From assembly GCF_030973515.1 (NCBI RefSeq), contig NZ_JARGZA010000009.1, positions 62,001 through 126,000 of the forward strand: 64,000 bases of DNA, read 5' to 3'. Below the pieces are notes generated by a model that saw only the letters and a list, made by a program, of their open reading frames with translations, had not been told where the DNA came from and did no database searches. This DNA is from Jannaschia maritima. Its GTDB lineage: Bacteria > Pseudomonadota > Alphaproteobacteria > Rhodobacterales > Rhodobacteraceae. This document shows positions 17,270 through 26,171 of this stretch, in pieces. The number at the start of each line of letters is the position of its first letter. Position 1 is the stretch's first letter. Position numbers and translations under genes: made by a program.

Positions 17270-18655
17270 TCAGGCCGGCGGCGTAGCGTCGGCGGCCACG
17301 ATGCGGTCGCGCCCCCCCGCCTTCGCCCGATAAAGAGCACGGTCGGCTCGGTCGACCGCAGCCAACGCACCGCCCGCCTCGACCTCGATCTTCGCGATGC
17401 CCATGGACAAGGTGACGCGGAGCGGCGATCCATCCGGAGCCACGAGCCGCAGGCGACCGATCACACCACGCAGTCGGACGGCGATACCGTGGATCTGTTC
17501 CAACGTCGCATCGGGCAGGACGGCCAGGAACTCCTCCCCGCCCATTCGGCAAACCAAGTCGCCGGATCGCAGATTGTCGCGTAGCGCTTGGGCCACGGCG
17601 ACGAGGACGCGGTCGCCCGTGGCATGTCCGTGCGTGTCGTTGACCGACTTGAAATGGTCCAGATCCAGCACGATGACGCCGCAGGGCTTGTCCTGCTGCC
17701 GGCCGCGCGCGGCCACCCGTTCCAGGTGGTGGAGGCCGTATCGACGGTTGTAGAGACCCGTGAGCGGATCCGTCACCGCCATCCGCAATCCGTTCTGCAA
17801 CGCGTCGCGCATGCGGTCTCTTTGCCGCTTGCGCTTCAGCTGCGTGCGCAGGCGCATCGTCAGCTCGCGCGGCAGGATCGGACGATAGGCGACGTCGGAT
17901 GCGCCGAGATCGAGCGCCGTGGCGGCACGCTCGCTGTCGCCCGCGGGCAGCATCACGACGCAGGCGGCCCGTCGCGTCGCGCCCCGCGCGCGGAGATCCG
18001 ACAACAGACGCAGGCCGCCACCGCGACCATCGAAGTCCGCGTCGATCAGGAACAGGTCCGGTGCCTCGTCGGGTTCCAACGACAAGGCGGCGTCGCCTTC
18101 CAACGTGGTCGGGGTTCGAGCGAAATCGGGCGCGAGCAGATCGGCCAGGGCGCGACCCATGGCTCGGTCCGACTCCAGAATGGCGATCCGTCCCTCCATC
18201 CGGTCGGTGGCGACCGAATCGCCAGCGGCCCCCATGTCGAGCGCGTCGGCCCATTCGCCGCCACCGCCCATCGCGCGGTCCTCCTCCCGGCTCCGCAACA
18301 GGGCACGGACCCGCGCCAGGAGTGCGACCTCGTCGATGGGCCGGGACAGGAAATCGTCGGCACCGGCCTCCAGCCCCGCGAGGCGGGCGTCGGGGTCGGC
18401 CGTCGCGGTGATGAGCACCACGGGAATGGACGCGGTCGCAGGGTCGGCGCGGAGCCGGGCACAGACCTGCGCCCCGGTCAGACCGGGCATCAGCATGTCC
18501 ATGATCACCACGTCGATTCCGCCCGCCCGGGCGATGTCCAGCGCCTCCTCCCCGGACGATGCCAGGATCACGTCGTAGCGCGCGGCCGCCAGCTTCACCT
18601 TCATGAGAATGCGGTTCGTCGCGACATCGTCGACGATGAGGATCCTACCGGCCAT
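17270..18655 (-). CDS. PleD-like response regulator with GGDEF diguanylate cyclase domain
   Basis: A 461-residue REC-REC-GGDEF protein that should make c-di-GMP. The first receiver (about 1-120) has the acidic pair Asp9-Asp10 and phosphoacceptor Asp53 (VVIMDMLMPG). The second receiver (about 153-270) is diverged. In both, the position of the conserved lysine reads arginine (LSRPID and YRPILP). The GGDEF domain has an intact active site GGEEF (372-376) and an RxxD inhibitory site (RSGD, 363-366). The architecture is that of Caulobacter PleD, which controls the swarmer-to-stalked transition. It diverges from the DUF3572 gene. Confidence 0.94.
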   Translation of the reverse strand: MAGRILIVDDVATNRILMKVKLAAARYDVILASSGEEALDIARAGGIDVVIMDMLMPGLTGAQVCARLRADPATASIPVVLITATADPDARLAGLEAGADDFLSRPIDEVALLARVRALLRSREEDRAMGGGGEWADALDMGAAGDSVATDRMEGRIAILESDRAMGRALADLLAPDFARTPTTLEGDAALSLEPDEAPDLFLIDADFDGRGGGLRLLSDLRARGATRRAACVVMLPAGDSERAATALDLGASDVAYRPILPRELTMRLRTQLKRKRQRDRMRDALQNGLRMAVTDPLTGLYNRRYGLHHLERVAARGRQQDKPCGVIVLDLDHFKSVNDTHGHATGDRVLVAVAQALRDNLRSGDLVCRMGGEEFLAVLPDATLEQIHGIAVRLRGVIGRLRLVAPDGSPLRVTLSMGIAKIEVEAGGALAAVDRADRALYRAKAGGRDRIVAADATPPA

Positions 18656-18724
18656 GATCTTCCGACGCTCCTACTGGACGGTCAGCGGATGCCGCCATAG
18701 TGGTTAACGAAGTGTAACCACTGG

Positions 18725-19015
18725 ATGGGAAAAGCGGGTTTGCACCAGGATCGAGCGGAGACGGTCGCTTTGAAGACGTTGGAATGGCTCGCCGCGGAGG
18801 AGCGCCTCGACGCCTTCTGTGCCGCCACCGGAATGGACCTGGACGGGCTGAGGTCACGGACCGCCCAACCCGCGACTCTCGGCGCCGTCTTGGACCATGT
18901 CCTTTCCGACGAGTCGCTCGCACGGCAGGCGACGCGGGACCTGGATCTGGCGGACGACGCCCTGCTCCGGGCTCGTGCCGCATTGCCCGGCGGAGACGCG
19001 CCGCACTGGACCTGA
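18725..19015 (+). CDS. DUF3572 domain-containing protein
   Basis: A 96-residue acidic helical protein that covers the whole DUF3572 family: AETVALKTLEWLAAEE, then FCAATGMDLDGLRSR, and LDHVLSDESLARQ near the end. Function is unknown. It is divergent from the PleD-like gene with only 69 bp between starts, a neighbourhood often seen for this family next to pleD-like response regulators in alphaproteobacteria. Its stop lies 22 bp from the convergent binding-protein gene. Confidence 0.9.
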   Translation: MGKAGLHQDRAETVALKTLEWLAAEERLDAFCAATGMDLDGLRSRTAQPATLGAVLDHVLSDESLARQATRDLDLADDALLRARAALPGGDAPHWT

Positions 19016-19037
19016 TGCCCCATCCCGGTTCGGGCCC

Positions 19038-20840
19038 CTATTCCTCGAACCACCAGACGTCCGGCTGGAAGCCGATCCAGTCGCCATAGATCGGCAGCCG
19101 GTCGGCAGGATACCGCAACGATGCGTCGTGCGCCACGTAGCTGACCGGATTGTGCCAGATCGGCACGACATAGCGACCCGCCGTCAGCACACGGTCCAGG
19201 GCCCGAATCGCCGCGACGTAGTCGTCCTGCGTCGGCGCTGACAGCATGGCATCGATCATGGCGACGACGACCGGGTCATTGACCCCCATGAGGTTACGGG
19301 TACCGGCCTGTTCGACCCCCTCCGGGCCCCAATAGGTCAACTGCTCGTTGCCCGGCGACAGCGACAGACCCCATTGGTACCAGATCATGTCGTAGTCGTA
19401 GCCGTCCTGACGTTCCTTGAACTGCGCCGAATCGACGGAGGCCACCGACACGTCGATGCCGAGGCGGTCCAGCGCTTCCCGGTAGATGTCGACGATGCGG
19501 CCCACCTCCGTCGATCCCTGGGGGACGAGCATCTCGATCTCGACCGGCTGCCCGTCGGGCGAGACCAGGACGCCGTCCCGCACGGAAAAGCCCGCCTCCT
19601 CCAGCAAAGCAGTGGCGCGACGGATGCCGCGACGGTTGGCCGCCCGCCCGTCGGTGACCGGCAATTCGTATCCGTCCAACGTCCCGGGAAGGAGGTCGGC
19701 GGCGTGCGGTTCCAGCAGCGCCGCGACCCTGCCCTCCGCCGGGCCGGGACGCATCCCCAGCGGCGAGTTGGAGAAGTAGGACGTGATCCTCGGAAGCGCC
19801 CCTCCGTTGACGACGCCGTTGGCATACTCGAAGTTGAACGCCTCGATCATGGCCTGTCGCACCCGCCAGTCGTCGAACGGGGCCCGACGGGTGTTCATGA
19901 CCAACCCCTGCATTCCGCTCGGGCGGCTGTGCGGTATCTCGGACAGGATCACGCGACCGTCCTGCACAGCCGGAAAGTCGTAGCGCGTGACCCACGCGCC
20001 GGCGTTCGTTTCCCGCATGGTGGACAGGGCGCCGGCCTTGAAGGCCTCGAAGTGGGCGGTGGCGTCGGCGAAGAATTCCATGCGGATGGTGTCGACGTTC
20101 GCGGTCCCGCGGCGGAACGGAAGGTCGGCCCCCCAATAGTCCGCGTCGCGGACCAGTTCAACGAACCGCCCCGGATCCACGTCGCCGACGACATAGGGCG
20201 CCGACGAGATCGGTGCCTCCAGCCCGGAGCGGAAGAACTCGTCCTCCCGGCCGGCCCATTGGGCCTTCTTCATGATCGGCCTGAGACCGGTGACCATGAG
20301 GAGTTCCCGGTCGGGTTCGGCGATGGTGAAGCGGATGCCACGGTCGCCGACGGGCGCCACGTTGGTTATCTTCTCGTACGCGGACCGGTAGCGCCCGTTC
20401 GCGCCGGTCCGGCCCAGGATCTCGAAGGACCAGATCACGTCCTCGATGGTGACGGGCGTTCCGTCCGAGAAGGTCGCGTCCGGATGCAGCGTATAGGTGA
20501 TAGACCGTTCGTCCTCGGCGATGGCGACGCTGTCCGCGAGAAGGCCGTAGAGGGTGAACGGCTCGTCGTAGGCGCGGCCCAGCAGGCTTTCGTAGGCCAG
20601 GAACCGAAGCTGCCATGGAACGCGCCCCGCCTGGATGTGGGGATTCACGCTGTCGAAGCTGCCGACCTGACCGTCGGAAAAATCGCCGCCCTTCGGCGCG
20701 TCGGGGTTCGCTTGGGGCAGATGATGGTAGTCGGGCGGCAGGGCCGGATCGCCATAGAGGGCGACCCCGTGACCGTCCGCCCACGTGGAAGAGGTTGAAA
20801 TGCTTATAAAAGCGGCGATCGTGAGTATGTGACGGATCAT
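19038..20840 (-). CDS. Extracellular solute-binding protein family 5 (YejA-like peptide-binding protein)
   Basis: A 600-residue periplasmic binding protein of the peptide/opine/nickel family. Residues 1-21 are a signal peptide. The mature protein has the YejA-like start (GVALYGDPALPPDYHHLPQ), the conserved YTLHPDATFSDGTPVTIED segment near residue 130, and DDWRVRQAMIEAFNFEYAN near 350. YejA paralogues bind peptides or murein peptides. No permease or ATPase genes follow, so it is an orphan or serves a distant system. The start at 20840 is chosen because the signal peptide begins there. Confidence 0.92.
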   Translation of the reverse strand: MIRHILTIAAFISISTSSTWADGHGVALYGDPALPPDYHHLPQANPDAPKGGDFSDGQVGSFDSVNPHIQAGRVPWQLRFLAYESLLGRAYDEPFTLYGLLADSVAIAEDERSITYTLHPDATFSDGTPVTIEDVIWSFEILGRTGANGRYRSAYEKITNVAPVGDRGIRFTIAEPDRELLMVTGLRPIMKKAQWAGREDEFFRSGLEAPISSAPYVVGDVDPGRFVELVRDADYWGADLPFRRGTANVDTIRMEFFADATAHFEAFKAGALSTMRETNAGAWVTRYDFPAVQDGRVILSEIPHSRPSGMQGLVMNTRRAPFDDWRVRQAMIEAFNFEYANGVVNGGALPRITSYFSNSPLGMRPGPAEGRVAALLEPHAADLLPGTLDGYELPVTDGRAANRRGIRRATALLEEAGFSVRDGVLVSPDGQPVEIEMLVPQGSTEVGRIVDIYREALDRLGIDVSVASVDSAQFKERQDGYDYDMIWYQWGLSLSPGNEQLTYWGPEGVEQAGTRNLMGVNDPVVVAMIDAMLSAPTQDDYVAAIRALDRVLTAGRYVVPIWHNPVSYVAHDASLRYPADRLPIYGDWIGFQPDVWWFEE

Positions 20841-20959
20841 CGTCCGGCGTCCCCCTGCTGCTCCCTCGGCTTTCGACGCGACCCTAGCGACCCCTGATTT
20901 GCCTTGCAAAACTTTATGCTTGGACTCTGTGACGTGAACGTCTATACGGGGACCACTGC

Positions 20960-21029
20960 TCGATAGGTTTCTTGCCTGTATGAAACCTGCCTCAACGACT
21001 TTGCGCCGGCCTCGTGCCGGCGTTTTTTT
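20960..21029 (+). ncRNA. Candidate small RNA with 5' stem-loop and terminator
   Basis: Between the divergent binding-protein and bdhA genes, the plus strand has a perfect 7-bp stem (AGGTTTC 20965-20971 with GAAACCT 20982-20988, 10-nt loop), a 15-nt single-stranded stretch, then an intrinsic terminator. No open reading frame precedes the terminator on this strand, so a short non-coding transcript is the simplest explanation. The 5' end is not known and could lie further upstream, perhaps near 20900-20950. I do not recognise the family. Confidence 0.5.
21004..21029 (+). terminator. Rho-independent terminator of the candidate small RNA
   Basis: A 7-bp GC stem (CGCCGGC with GCCGGCG) with a 5-nt loop is followed by seven T residues. 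It points on the plus strand, toward bdhA, while the upstream coding gene points the other way. Confidence 0.9.
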
Positions 21030-21054
21030 GTGCCGACGCCGAGCTTCGGGTGAT

Positions 21055-21102
21055 CGATGGGGGTTCCTAGTATCTGGTTTCCGGAATGTGAATCCCCCAT
21101 CG
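21055..21102. repeat. Inverted repeat CGATGGGGG ... CCCCCATCG upstream of bdhA
   Basis: Two perfect 9-bp arms (21055-21063 and 21094-21102) are separated by 30 bp that itself contains TTCC and GGAA near its ends. It lies about 125 bp before the bdhA start. It may be an operator with spaced half-sites or a structured leader; nothing more can be said. Confidence 0.4.
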
Positions 21103-21228
21103 CGCCATTCCCGCGTGACGTCGCGGATCGGCGGTTCGTCGCGTGGAACGCATGACCCGTAGGCGACTTTCCTTCGGGTGCGTGGCGGCTATGCTGCGCC
21201 GCAACGACCCCGACCGGAAGGACACCGC

Positions 21229-22014
21229 ATGCCCGATGCCACCCCCCTGCGCGGCAAGACCGCGATCGTCACCGGATCGAATTCGGGCATCGGATTGGGG
21301 ATCGCCCGCAGCTTCGCACGGGCGGGGGCCTCGGTCGTGCTGAACAGCTATACGGACGACGAATCGGACCACGCGCTTGCCCGGGACATGGCCGACGAGA
21401 CGGGATCGGACGTCCGGTACATCCAGGCCGACCTGTCCGACGGCGATCAGGCGCGTGCGCTGGTCGAGACGGCGGGCGTCTGCGACGTGCTGGTCAACAA
21501 CGCGGGGATCCAGCACGTGGCGGGCATCGACGAGTTCCCGACCGCGAAGTGGGACGCCATCATCGCGATCAACCTGTCGTCCGCATTCCATACGACGGCC
21601 GCCGCGCTGCCGATGATGCGCAGAGCCGGATGGGGTCGCGTGATCAACATCGCGTCCGCCCATGGGCTGACGGCATCCCCCTACAAGTCGGCATACGTCG
21701 CCGCCAAGCACGGCGTCGTGGGCATGACGAAGGTGGTGGCGTTGGAAACGGCGGAGGAGCCCATCACCGCCAACGCCATCTGCCCCGGCTACGTGATGAC
21801 CCCGCTCATCGAGAAGCAGATCCCGGAAACGATGGAGAAGTACGGCCTGGACCGGGAAACGGCCATCAAGGAGGTCCTGCTGGATCGACAGCCGTCCAAG
21901 GCGTTCGCCACGACGGATCAGTTAGGCGGCACGGCGATCTTCCTTTGCAGCGATCACGCCGCGCAGATCACGGGGACAACGATCAGCGTGGACGGCGGCT
22001 GGACCGCGCTGTGA
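21229..22014 (+). CDS. bdhA: D-3-hydroxybutyrate dehydrogenase (SDR family)
   Basis: A 261-residue short-chain dehydrogenase that interconverts 3-hydroxybutyrate and acetoacetate with NAD, a step in use of polyhydroxybutyrate. The glycine motif TGSNSGIGLG (15-24), NNAG (90-93) and the catalytic Ser143, Tyr156 and Lys160 (SAYVAAK) are in place. The segments IASAHGLTASPYKSAYVAAK and CPGYVMTPLIEKQIP are typical of bacterial BdhA. The ATG at 21229 matches the family N-terminus. Its stop overlaps the GTG of the AhpD-like gene, so the two form an operon. Confidence 0.93.
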   Translation: MPDATPLRGKTAIVTGSNSGIGLGIARSFARAGASVVLNSYTDDESDHALARDMADETGSDVRYIQADLSDGDQARALVETAGVCDVLVNNAGIQHVAGIDEFPTAKWDAIIAINLSSAFHTTAAALPMMRRAGWGRVINIASAHGLTASPYKSAYVAAKHGVVGMTKVVALETAEEPITANAICPGYVMTPLIEKQIPETMEKYGLDRETAIKEVLLDRQPSKAFATTDQLGGTAIFLCSDHAAQITGTTISVDGGWTAL

Positions 22015-22547
22015 CCGGCCTTCGCGGACGCCTGCTCGACGTCCTGCTGGGTCCGGCCGAGCGCCGGTTAGGCGTCCGCCTCGACTATGCACGCGAGATC
22101 GGCGCGACCCGCCTCGGGCTGCTGCGGCGCTACGGACGGATATTCCCGTTCCTCGATCCGAACCGGCACGTCCCGGCGGACGCCTATGCGGCCGCACGGC
22201 TGAGGGCAGCGTTGGCGACCGATTGCGGCACCTGCGTGGCTGCCGAGATCGCCCTGGCCCGACGTGCCGGACTTTCCGGCACGACGATCGATGCGATCCT
22301 CACCGGCACGGGCCCGACGCCCGAATTGGATGCGGTGGTGCGTTTGACGGACGCGGTCGTCCTGCGTCGCGAGGATGATGCGGACGCGCGCGCCGACATC
22401 GTGGCCGCTTACGGAAAGGCGGGCCTGATCGAGCTATCCTTCGCAATGAACGGTGCCGCACTGTTGCCGGGCATCAAACGAGCCATGGGCTTCGCGACGG
22501 CATGCGATCTATCGACGATGCGGCGGCTGTCGGATGCGGGATCATGA
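22011..22547 (+). CDS. AhpD-like/carboxymuconolactone decarboxylase family protein
   Basis: A 178-residue protein starting at a GTG that overlaps the bdhA stop codon (GTGA). The AhpD-type redox motif is visible: TDCGTCVAAEIALARRAGLS with Cys72 and Cys75, in a mostly helical protein of the right size. Members reduce peroxides or peroxidase partners through the CxxC pair, but many are uncharacterised. The coupling to bdhA suggests cotranscription rather than a shared reaction. Confidence 0.75.
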   Translation: MTGLRGRLLDVLLGPAERRLGVRLDYAREIGATRLGLLRRYGRIFPFLDPNRHVPADAYAAARLRAALATDCGTCVAAEIALARRAGLSGTTIDAILTGTGPTPELDAVVRLTDAVVLRREDDADARADIVAAYGKAGLIELSFAMNGAALLPGIKRAMGFATACDLSTMRRLSDAGS

Positions 22548-22623
22548 TGCGTCACGGGGGTCCGGGCCGCGAATGCCGGACCGAGCCGGCCGAACCGGAT
22601 CGACCGAACGAAGGCGGCAGGAC

Positions 22624-23634
22624 ATGACCAAGCGTATCAACCTCGCGCTGCAAGGTGGCGGGGCGCACGGGGCGTTCACCTGGGGGGCGCTCGATCGGAT
22701 CCTCGCGGACGACCGGATCGAGGTGGCGGCCATTTCGGGGACGTCCGCGGGCGCGCTGAACGGTGCCGCCGTGAAGGCCGGGCTGGCCCAGGGATCGCGC
22801 GACCTGGCGCGCGAGAACCTTGAATGGCTGTGGACCCAGGTGGGCGCGATCACGGAGCCGCATTGGGCATCCTGGTTGTCGTCCATCTCGCCCATGGCGG
22901 TCTCGATGGGGGTGGAGGCATCGTCGGGCTATCAATGGGTCGACTTGGTCAGTCGCGGCGTCAGCCCGTACCTGACGCCGGATTGGAACGACCGTGCCCT
23001 TCGGCGCATCGTGGACCGGTTCGCGTTCCGCCACGTACGCTCGCCGCAAGGGCCGCAGTTCCACATCTGCGCGACCAACGTGCGGACCGGCAAGATCCGC
23101 CTGTTCACCCGCAATCAGATCAGCACCGACGCGATCCTCGCATCCGCCTGCCTGCCCACTCTGTTCCCCGCGATCGAGATCGATGGCGAAGCGTATTGGG
23201 ACGGCGGCTATACCGGCAACCCGGCGTTGTTTCCCCTGTTCGAGCCAGACCTGCCGCGCGACATCCTGATCGTGAACATCAATCCGCTCGAACGGCCGGA
23301 GGTTCCGGTCACCGCGCGCGACATCCAGAACCGCATCAACGAGATCAGCTTCAACACGTCGCTTCTGCGCGAGCTGCGGGCCATCGAGTTCGCCCAGCGT
23401 CTGGTGCGGGGGGGCAAGGTGGAACCGGGCGCGATGAAGGACGTGATCGTCCACATGATCGCCGACGACGCGTTGATGCGTCAGTTGTCCGTGGCTACGA
23501 AGCTGGTGCCGAACCCGGTCGTGATACATCAACTGCGGGACGCGGGGGCGAAGGCGGCGGGCGCCTTCCTGGACCGGGACTTCGATGCCATCGGCGAACG
23601 ATCCACGGTGGACCTGATCGAGATGTTCGCCTGA
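22624..23634 (+). CDS. Patatin-like phospholipase family protein
   Basis: A 336-residue lipid acyl hydrolase. The oxyanion loop GGGAHG (11-16), the nucleophile elbow GTSAG with Ser41, and the dyad Asp in YWDGGYTGNP near residue 198 are all present, so it should be active. No signal peptide is seen, so it is probably cytoplasmic or membrane-associated. In many alphaproteobacteria a patatin lies close to 3-hydroxybutyrate dehydrogenase, as here, and a role in PHB or lipid turnover has been suggested on that basis. Confidence 0.93.
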   Translation: MTKRINLALQGGGAHGAFTWGALDRILADDRIEVAAISGTSAGALNGAAVKAGLAQGSRDLARENLEWLWTQVGAITEPHWASWLSSISPMAVSMGVEASSGYQWVDLVSRGVSPYLTPDWNDRALRRIVDRFAFRHVRSPQGPQFHICATNVRTGKIRLFTRNQISTDAILASACLPTLFPAIEIDGEAYWDGGYTGNPALFPLFEPDLPRDILIVNINPLERPEVPVTARDIQNRINEISFNTSLLRELRAIEFAQRLVRGGKVEPGAMKDVIVHMIADDALMRQLSVATKLVPNPVVIHQLRDAGAKAAGAFLDRDFDAIGERSTVDLIEMFA

Positions 23635-23692
23635 AGCCCCTCGGGGAACCCCCCTCCCCCGCAGGCGTTTCGCACCGAAGGAGACCACCATC

Positions 23693-24040
23693 ATGAGCCT
23701 GACCGATTTCCGCGCCGATTGGGTGCCCTACCGCGACGGGTTGATGACGCGCTATCCGGACCTGACGGATGGCGACCTTACGGATGCCGACGGGGACACG
23801 GCGGTGCTTGCCAAGCGGATCGCCGAGATCGAGGGCACCACCCCCGCCGACGCGCAGGAACGACTGCACGAGTTCCTGGAAGGTCCGATGCCGGCGGACG
23901 CCTTCGCCGATCCCACCAACGACAACGCCGCCGTGATGGAGTCCGAGGACTATATACCCGCAGGTGAGGACGCGCTCGCGGACGACCGCCGTTTCGGTGA
24001 CGACCACACCGAGGAGAATCCCGTGGGGCGGGAGCATTGA
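23693..24040 (+). CDS. Small acidic protein, weakly CsbD-like
   Basis: A 115-residue very acidic protein. The N-terminal part (WVPYRDGLMTRYPDLTDGDL, then LAKRIAEIEGTTPADAQERL) follows the spacing of CsbD-family stress proteins, where a W and an LTDDDL motif are followed by an IQ-rich helix. The acidic C-terminal half has no parallel. The assignment is weak. GGAGA precedes the ATG. The following gene starts with a TTG that overlaps this stop codon. Confidence 0.6.
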   Translation: MSLTDFRADWVPYRDGLMTRYPDLTDGDLTDADGDTAVLAKRIAEIEGTTPADAQERLHEFLEGPMPADAFADPTNDNAAVMESEDYIPAGEDALADDRRFGDDHTEENPVGREH

Positions 24041-24411
24041 GGGCAACGGTGCTCGCCGCCGCGGTCGCGGTCGCCGCCGTCCCCGGCCTCGCGCATGATC
24101 TGCCGCCCGTGGTCGTCCCGGACGGCCCCGTCACCGTGCTGCACAAGCTGTGGCCGGAACGGATCCGGGCGGGCGAGGGGCATGTCCGCCTCGCCCCCCA
24201 TCCCGGCAACGGCACCGCGGTCCGGTTGGACGCGAACCAGACCTTCGCCTTGGAACGCGAATACGGCCGGCAGCTTGCCCATCTGATGATGCGGATGCCG
24301 CTTCATCGCGCGCGGCCCATCGCGTATCACCGCGCCCTGCACGCCATCGTCGGCGACATCGACCGAAACGACGCGGCGTATGCATTGCGGCCCGGTGGGT
24401 TTCCCCGCTGA
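24037..24411 (+). CDS. Hypothetical exported protein
   Basis: A 124-residue protein with a good signal peptide (residues 1-19, AVAAVPGLAHD region). It starts at a TTG overlapping the stop codon of the preceding gene (TTGA), so translation is probably coupled. The mature part is basic and has two histidine-containing helices (LAHLMMRMPLHRARPIAYHR). No family is recognised. The mazG frame starts just after it. Confidence 0.55.
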   Translation: MRATVLAAAVAVAAVPGLAHDLPPVVVPDGPVTVLHKLWPERIRAGEGHVRLAPHPGNGTAVRLDANQTFALEREYGRQLAHLMMRMPLHRARPIAYHRALHAIVGDIDRNDAAYALRPGGFPR

Positions 24412-24419
24412 CCGACCCC

Positions 24420-25229
24420 GTGCGTGACGAGCGGGGCCTCCCGCGGCTCTTGGCGATCATGGAACGCCTGCGCGACCCCGAGGGCGGATGCCCTTGGGAC
24501 GTCGAGCAGGAATTCGCATCGATCGCCCCCTATACGATCGAGGAGGCGTACGAGGTAGCGGACGCCATCGAACGCGAAGCATGGGGCGAACTGGAAGGCG
24601 AGCTGGGCGATTTGCTGCTTCAGGTGGTCTATCACGCGCAGATGGGCCGCGAGGCGGGACGGTTCGACTTCCAATCCATCGCGGACCGCGTGGCACGGAA
24701 GATGTGGGACCGGCACCCACATGTGTTCGGCACCGATGGCACCGCGAAATCCGCCGAACAGCAGGTCGAGGATTGGGAGGCGACCAAGGAGGTGGAGCGC
24801 GGCGGGCGGACCTTGGACGGCGTCGCGCTGGGCCAGCCCGCCCTGCTGCGTGCCGCCAAGCTGCAGAAGCGTCTGGCCCGCGTCGGCTTCGACTGGGCCG
24901 CGGTCGACGACGTCGTGGCGAAGGTGGCCGAGGAGGCGGGGGAACTGGTCGTCGCACGCGATGCGCGGGATGCGGATGCCGTCGAGGACGAGATGGGGGA
25001 TCTGCTGTTCACGCTGGTCAACGTCGCCCGCCACCTCGGCGTGGACCCGGAGGCTGCGCTGCGCCGCACCAACGCGAAGGTCGAGCGTCGCTTCGCCGCC
25101 GTCGAGGATGCCCTCGCCGCGATGGGTCGCACGCCCCGCGACAGCGATTTGGCCGAGATGGACGCGCTCTGGAACGACGTCCGTGCGGCCGACAAGGTCG
25201 GAACGCTGGACAAGACCGGCGACGCCTAG
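24420..25229 (+). CDS. mazG: Nucleoside triphosphate pyrophosphohydrolase MazG
   Basis: A 269-residue enzyme with two MazG domains that hydrolyses NTPs to NMP and pyrophosphate. The first domain has GGCPWDVEQEF, YTIEEAYEVADAIE and ELGDLLLQVVYHAQM; the second has KVAEEAGELVVA and EDEMGDLLFTLVNVARH. These acidic pairs bind magnesium. The start is uncertain: a GTG at 24420 is chosen, and a CTG at 24408 would also fit; no ATG exists before the conserved domain. It is followed after 12 bp by a nucleoside hydrolase, giving a nucleotide-housekeeping pair. Confidence 0.9.
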   Translation: MRDERGLPRLLAIMERLRDPEGGCPWDVEQEFASIAPYTIEEAYEVADAIEREAWGELEGELGDLLLQVVYHAQMGREAGRFDFQSIADRVARKMWDRHPHVFGTDGTAKSAEQQVEDWEATKEVERGGRTLDGVALGQPALLRAAKLQKRLARVGFDWAAVDDVVAKVAEEAGELVVARDARDADAVEDEMGDLLFTLVNVARHLGVDPEAALRRTNAKVERRFAAVEDALAAMGRTPRDSDLAEMDALWNDVRAADKVGTLDKTGDA

Positions 25230-25241
25230 CAGGACGGGTGC

Positions 25242-26171
25242 ATGAAGATCATTATCGACACCGATCCCGGCCAGGACGACGCCGTCGCGATCCTGCTGGC
25301 GCTGGCCTCCCCCGAATTGAACGTCCTAGGCATCACCGCCGTCGCGGGCAACGTCCCCCTGGACCTGACGGCCAGGAACGCGCGCATCGTGTGCGAACTG
25401 GCTGGTCGCAAGGACGTTCCCGTATTCGCGGGATGCGAACGTCCGCTGACGCGGGACCTCGTGACCGCGGAGCACGTACACGGCAAGACTGGACTCGACG
25501 GGGTCGAACTTCGCGACCCCAAGATGCCGCTGGCGGACGGGCACGCGGTCGACTTCATCGTAGACACCCTTTGCCGGGAACCGCCCGGCTCGGTCACGCT
25601 GTGTCCCCTGGGCCCCCTGACCAACATCGCGACGGCCCTGCGACGCGCACCCGACATCACATCGCGTATCGCGCGCATCGTCCTGATGGGCGGCGCCTAT
25701 TTCGAGGTGGGCAACATTACCCCCGCGGCCGAGTTCAACATCTATGTCGACCCGGAGGCAGCGAAGGCGGTTTTCGCTGCGGGCATTCCGTTGACGGTGG
25801 TGCCCCTCGATTGCACGCACAAGGCGCTGACCACCCGTGCCCGCAACGACGCCATCCGCGGACTGGGCAATCGCGTGGGCGACGTCGTGGCCGCGTGGAC
25901 AGGTTTCTTCGAACGATTCGACAAGGAGAAGTACGGCTCCGAAGGCGCGCCGCTCCACGATCCACTGGTCATCGCGTGGCTGCTGCGTCCCGACTTGTTC
26001 ACCGGACGGGAGATCAACGTGGAAATCGAAGCGGACAGCGATCTGACCCGCGGCATGACGGTCGCCGATTGGTGGGGCGTCACGGATCGTGAACCCAACG
26101 CCCTGTTCCTCGGCGACGTCGACGCGGACGGGTTCTTCGCCATGTTGACGGAACGCCTGGCCCGCCTGTGA
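25242..26171 (+). CDS. Nucleoside hydrolase (inosine/uridine-preferring family)
   Basis: A 309-residue enzyme that splits the N-glycosidic bond of nucleosides. The calcium and ribose-binding motif DTDPGQDDA is at residues 6-14. Other conserved parts are [13 protein letters not shown] and [20 protein letters not shown] near 145-165, and [10 protein letters not shown] near 240. Substrate preference (purine or pyrimidine) cannot be judged. It lies between mazG and selO, and its stop overlaps the selO GTG start, so all three are probably one transcript. Confidence 0.94.
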   Translation: MKIIIDTDPGQDDAVAILLALASPELNVLGITAVAGNVPLDLTARNARIVCELAGRKDVPVFAGCERPLTRDLVTAEHVHGKTGLDGVELRDPKMPLADGHAVDFIVDTLCREPPGSVTLCPLGPLTNIATALRRAPDITSRIARIVLMGGAYFEVGNITPAAEFNIYVDPEAAKAVFAAGIPLTVVPLDCTHKALTTRARNDAIRGLGNRVGDVVAAWTGFFERFDKEKYGSEGAPLHDPLVIAWLLRPDLFTGREINVEIEADSDLTRGMTVADWWGVTDREPNALFLGDVDADGFFAMLTERLARL

